64,000 nucleotides of DNA from contig NZ_QXFH01000077.1 in the NCBI RefSeq assembly GCF_003581615.1, positions 132,070 to 196,069 on the forward strand, written 5' to 3'. Origin of the DNA: Flagellimonas lutimaris. Lineage in GTDB: Bacteria > Bacteroidota > Bacteroidia > Flavobacteriales > Flavobacteriaceae. Below are positions 62,194-64,000 of this stretch, in pieces. Position numbers and translations under genes: made by a program. Below the pieces are notes generated by a model. The model did not search any database. It worked only from the letters and a program-made list of their open reading frames with translations, and was not told the DNA's origin. Every line of letters begins with the position of its first letter. Positions within the stretch are counted from its first letter, which is position 1.

Positions 62194-62769
62194 TTACCGT
62201 TGTGCTATTCGCTTCCGAATACGACTTAATGACTCTGGTTTGACACCTAAATAACTTGCCAAATGGTATTGAGGTACACGTTGTAGCAAATCTGGTCGAT
62301 TCTCCATAAGGTCTAGGTATCTTTTTTCCGGACTGGAAATCATGAACTGGGCCAATTTATCTTGATAAGCTCCAAGCTCTTCCTCAACAGAAACTCTGCA
62401 AATGGACTCAAATGCCGGTACTCGTTCAAAAAGCTCTTGTTCTTTGTCTCGGGATAGAATGGCTAGTCTGCAATCTTCTATGCATTCCAAATAATGATTT
62501 GAAGGTATTTTGAGATTGTAGCTTTGTAAGGAGGAAATGGCATCTTTTTCTATATAAAACTCGGTAGTCTTTTCTTCCCCATCGACCAAATAATACTTCC
62601 TCACCAGCCCTTGTATATTAAAGTAGGACTCGTTGGAGACCTGACCTTCACGCAACAAAATATGACCTTTTTCAAAGGTTTTGATGGGAATACATTCCGT
62701 AACAGCTTTGGCCTCTTCTTCATTAAGCTCCAAAGCTCCTTCCAGAAGTTGTACAATTTCACTTTTCAA
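62194..62769 (-). CDS. Crp/Fnr-family transcriptional regulator
   Basis: The 191-residue protein has a cNMP-type barrel and the helix-turn-helix YHLASYLGVKPESLSRIRKR. As in the neighbouring Crp gene, the start is TTG (62769); an in-frame TGA lies six codons upstream and no ATG is available. A -7 box TAATTTTG (minus strand, 62790-62797) lies upstream without a 5-4-5 repeat. Confidence 0.88.
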   Translation of the reverse strand: MKSEIVQLLEGALELNEEEAKAVTECIPIKTFEKGHILLREGQVSNESYFNIQGLVRKYYLVDGEEKTTEFYIEKDAISSLQSYNLKIPSNHYLECIEDCRLAILSRDKEQELFERVPAFESICRVSVEEELGAYQDKLAQFMISSPEKRYLDLMENRPDLLQRVPQYHLASYLGVKPESLSRIRKRIAQR

Positions 62770-63201
62770 TTTAGAGTCTTTGATTCATACAAAATTAAGC
62801 TTTTACTTCACTTTGTTTTTTTACACCAAATAAAATGTCCAAAATATTGTAGGCCAAAGGGCAGGGCCTACGGTAGGTACAGTTCCGTCGGTCAAAGCTG
62901 CTTTTGCTTCTGGTGATTTTAGTACTACGAGCAGAACAGTGTAGAACGGATTAATTGCAATTTCACAGTATTCTAACAAATTGAATAATTGTTATAGAAT
63001 CTTACCAGATTACTTTGGGTTTTAAAGGGCTTATCTTAACTTTAAAAACGTTTGATTGACACTGCATTTTTGCAAAAGGATTGTCCCGACCAGTTGCCAA
63101 TTAGCAATCAATTTTTTGGATTTTGAAGGACCTCTAGGTACTTTCTCTCGCATTAAAAATTAAAGCGATTTAACACAATAAGATTAACTAAACAAACTAA
63201 C
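62770..63201. other. Gene-free stretch before the carboxylesterase gene
   Basis: It holds the -7 box of the Crp/Fnr gene (62790-62797). A short plus-strand frame (62834-62944) reads GPTVGTVPSVKAAFASGDFS and could be a gene fragment, without an ATG. No clear promoter for the carboxylesterase was found in the last 250 bp. Confidence 0.35.
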
Positions 63202-64000
63202 ATGAAATTAAAAACCATACGCTATTTATTCCTAATTGTAATAGGGACAAGTACTTTACACGCTCAAACAGAAGTCATTACCGGAGAAGATGTCGCTATT
63301 GCCGATACTGAATCAGGAAAAGTCCGAGGATTTATTCAAAACGGAATATACACTTACAAAGGGATACCTTACGCTACAGCGGAACGCTTTATGCCTGCGA
63401 AAAAAGTAGAACCATGGGATGGTGTGAGAAGCTCGACTATGTATGGCCCCGTAGCTCCTTTGATGACACCCACTACACAGGTTCAAGACGAAGCTGAATT
63501 TGTTTTTGACCATGATTGGGGCTATACAAGCGAAGACTGTCTTCGACTAAATATTTGGACCCCAAGTATTAATGACAATAAAAAAAGACCCGTACTTTTT
63601 TGGATTCATGGTGGTGGTTATACGGCTGGTTCCAGCCAGGAACTGCCATCCTACCACGGAGAAAATTTAAGTATTAAGGGTGATGTTGTTGTGGTTTCCA
63701 TCAACCATAGATTGAATATTTTGGGCTTTTTGGATTTATCCGCTTATGGTGACAAATACAAAGAATCGGCCAATAATAGTATGTTGGATATTGTTGCTGC
63801 ATTGGATTGGGTAAAAACCAATATTTCCAATTTTGGAGGTGACCCCAACAACGTTACCATTTTCGGTCAGTCCGGTGGAGGCGCTAAGGTCAATACGCTA
63901 ATGGCCATGCCAAGGGCGGAAGGATTGTTTCATAAAGCCATCAATCAAAGTGGTTCATTTAGAGGTAGATTGACCAGAAAAGAGATTTCTCAGCAGATAA
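63202..64000 (+). CDS. Secreted type B carboxylesterase, cut by the window end
   Basis: The visible 266 residues start with a signal peptide (STLHAQ) and show the carboxylesterase/cholinesterase family: TYKGIPYA near the start, EDCLRLNIWTP, the oxyanion hole WIHGGGY and the nucleophile elbow FGQSGGGAKV. About half of the usual 500-550 residues is present, and the catalytic Glu/His would lie beyond the window. Confidence 0.92.
   Translation, partial: MKLKTIRYLFLIVIGTSTLHAQTEVITGEDVAIADTESGKVRGFIQNGIYTYKGIPYATAERFMPAKKVEPWDGVRSSTMYGPVAPLMTPTTQVQDEAEFVFDHDWGYTSEDCLRLNIWTPSINDNKKRPVLFWIHGGGYTAGSSQELPSYHGENLSIKGDVVVVSINHRLNILGFLDLSAYGDKYKESANNSMLDIVAALDWVKTNISNFGGDPNNVTIFGQSGGGAKVNTLMAMPRAEGLFHKAINQSGSFRGRLTRKEISQQI

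Overview
The window looks like a chromosomal segment of a marine-type Flavobacteriaceae (Bacteroidota). It is AT-rich, genes lack Shine-Dalgarno sequences, and recognisable promoters carry the Bacteroidota -7 box TAnnTTTG. The families also fit: LytTR/LytS two-component pair, PD40 lipoproteins, Rrf2 and short Crp/Fnr regulators, DUF2490 and DUF4386 proteins, XRE/DUF2975 pairs, and a Sec-exported clade II nitrous oxide reductase. No rRNA, tRNA or CRISPR array was seen.

Layout. 0-8.3 kb is accessory and partly eroded: an N-terminally truncated tyrosine recombinase, two related PD40 lipoproteins around a LytS/LytTR pair and a serine hydrolase, an IS3 transposase stub, an orphan flavinylated lipoprotein and a possible small RNA. 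8.3-17.5 kb is a nitrous-oxide respiration cluster on the minus strand (cytochrome c, fasciclin, NosZ, membrane protein, NosL, cupin, NosD, NosF, NosY, a short membrane protein), bracketed by two Rrf2 regulators with three cysteines each and ending in a truncated haemoglobin. 17.7-21.3 kb holds a nitroreductase, a Crp/Fnr regulator, an aldo/keto reductase and a NIPSNAP protein. 21.4-26.5 kb is a five-gene LolCDE-like export operon with its own LolA-like carrier and beta-barrel. 26.6-30.1 kb is an unusual three-gene operon: DUF2490 barrel, P-loop NTPase, ABC exporter with degenerate catalytic motifs. 30.4-42.1 kb is one long operon: HEPN-like protein, a 1656-residue pyruvate:ferredoxin oxidoreductase, RnfCDGEA, an NqrM-like protein, a ferredoxin:NAD(P)H reductase-like flavoprotein and RnfB. 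42.5-47.3 kb encodes an ABC-2 permease/M1 peptidase fusion, its ATPase, and an XRE/DUF2975 pair. 47.5-64 kb is a set of secreted serine hydrolases, esterases and an amidohydrolase, interleaved with small redox/detoxification operons and two more Crp/Fnr regulators; the last gene, a type B carboxylesterase, runs off the window.

The main new observation is regulatory. Eight inverted repeats with 5-4-5 geometry (the Crp/Fnr spacing) lie in intergenic regions, and each starts exactly 36 bp upstream of a TAnnTTTG-type -7 box, ten boxes in all because two sites match in both directions. If transcription starts about 12 bp after the first base of the box, every site is centred near -41.5, the class II activator position. 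The sites fall into three sequence types: nos/Rrf2 and HEPN-PFOR-Rnf (TGAT/TGAC half-sites), two identical TTAACCAAAGTCAA sites, and three TTAAGGTAC(A/C)TTAA-like sites; one further divergent site precedes the aldo/keto reductase. Two anaerobic-energy operons and several redox operons therefore seem to be under Crp/Fnr-family activators, three of which are encoded here.

Functional reading (inference): the cell can respire nitrous oxide, and can couple pyruvate oxidation through ferredoxin to ion pumping and NAD(P)H formation by Rnf. No nitrite or NO reductase is seen here, so N2O may be taken from outside or made by genes elsewhere.
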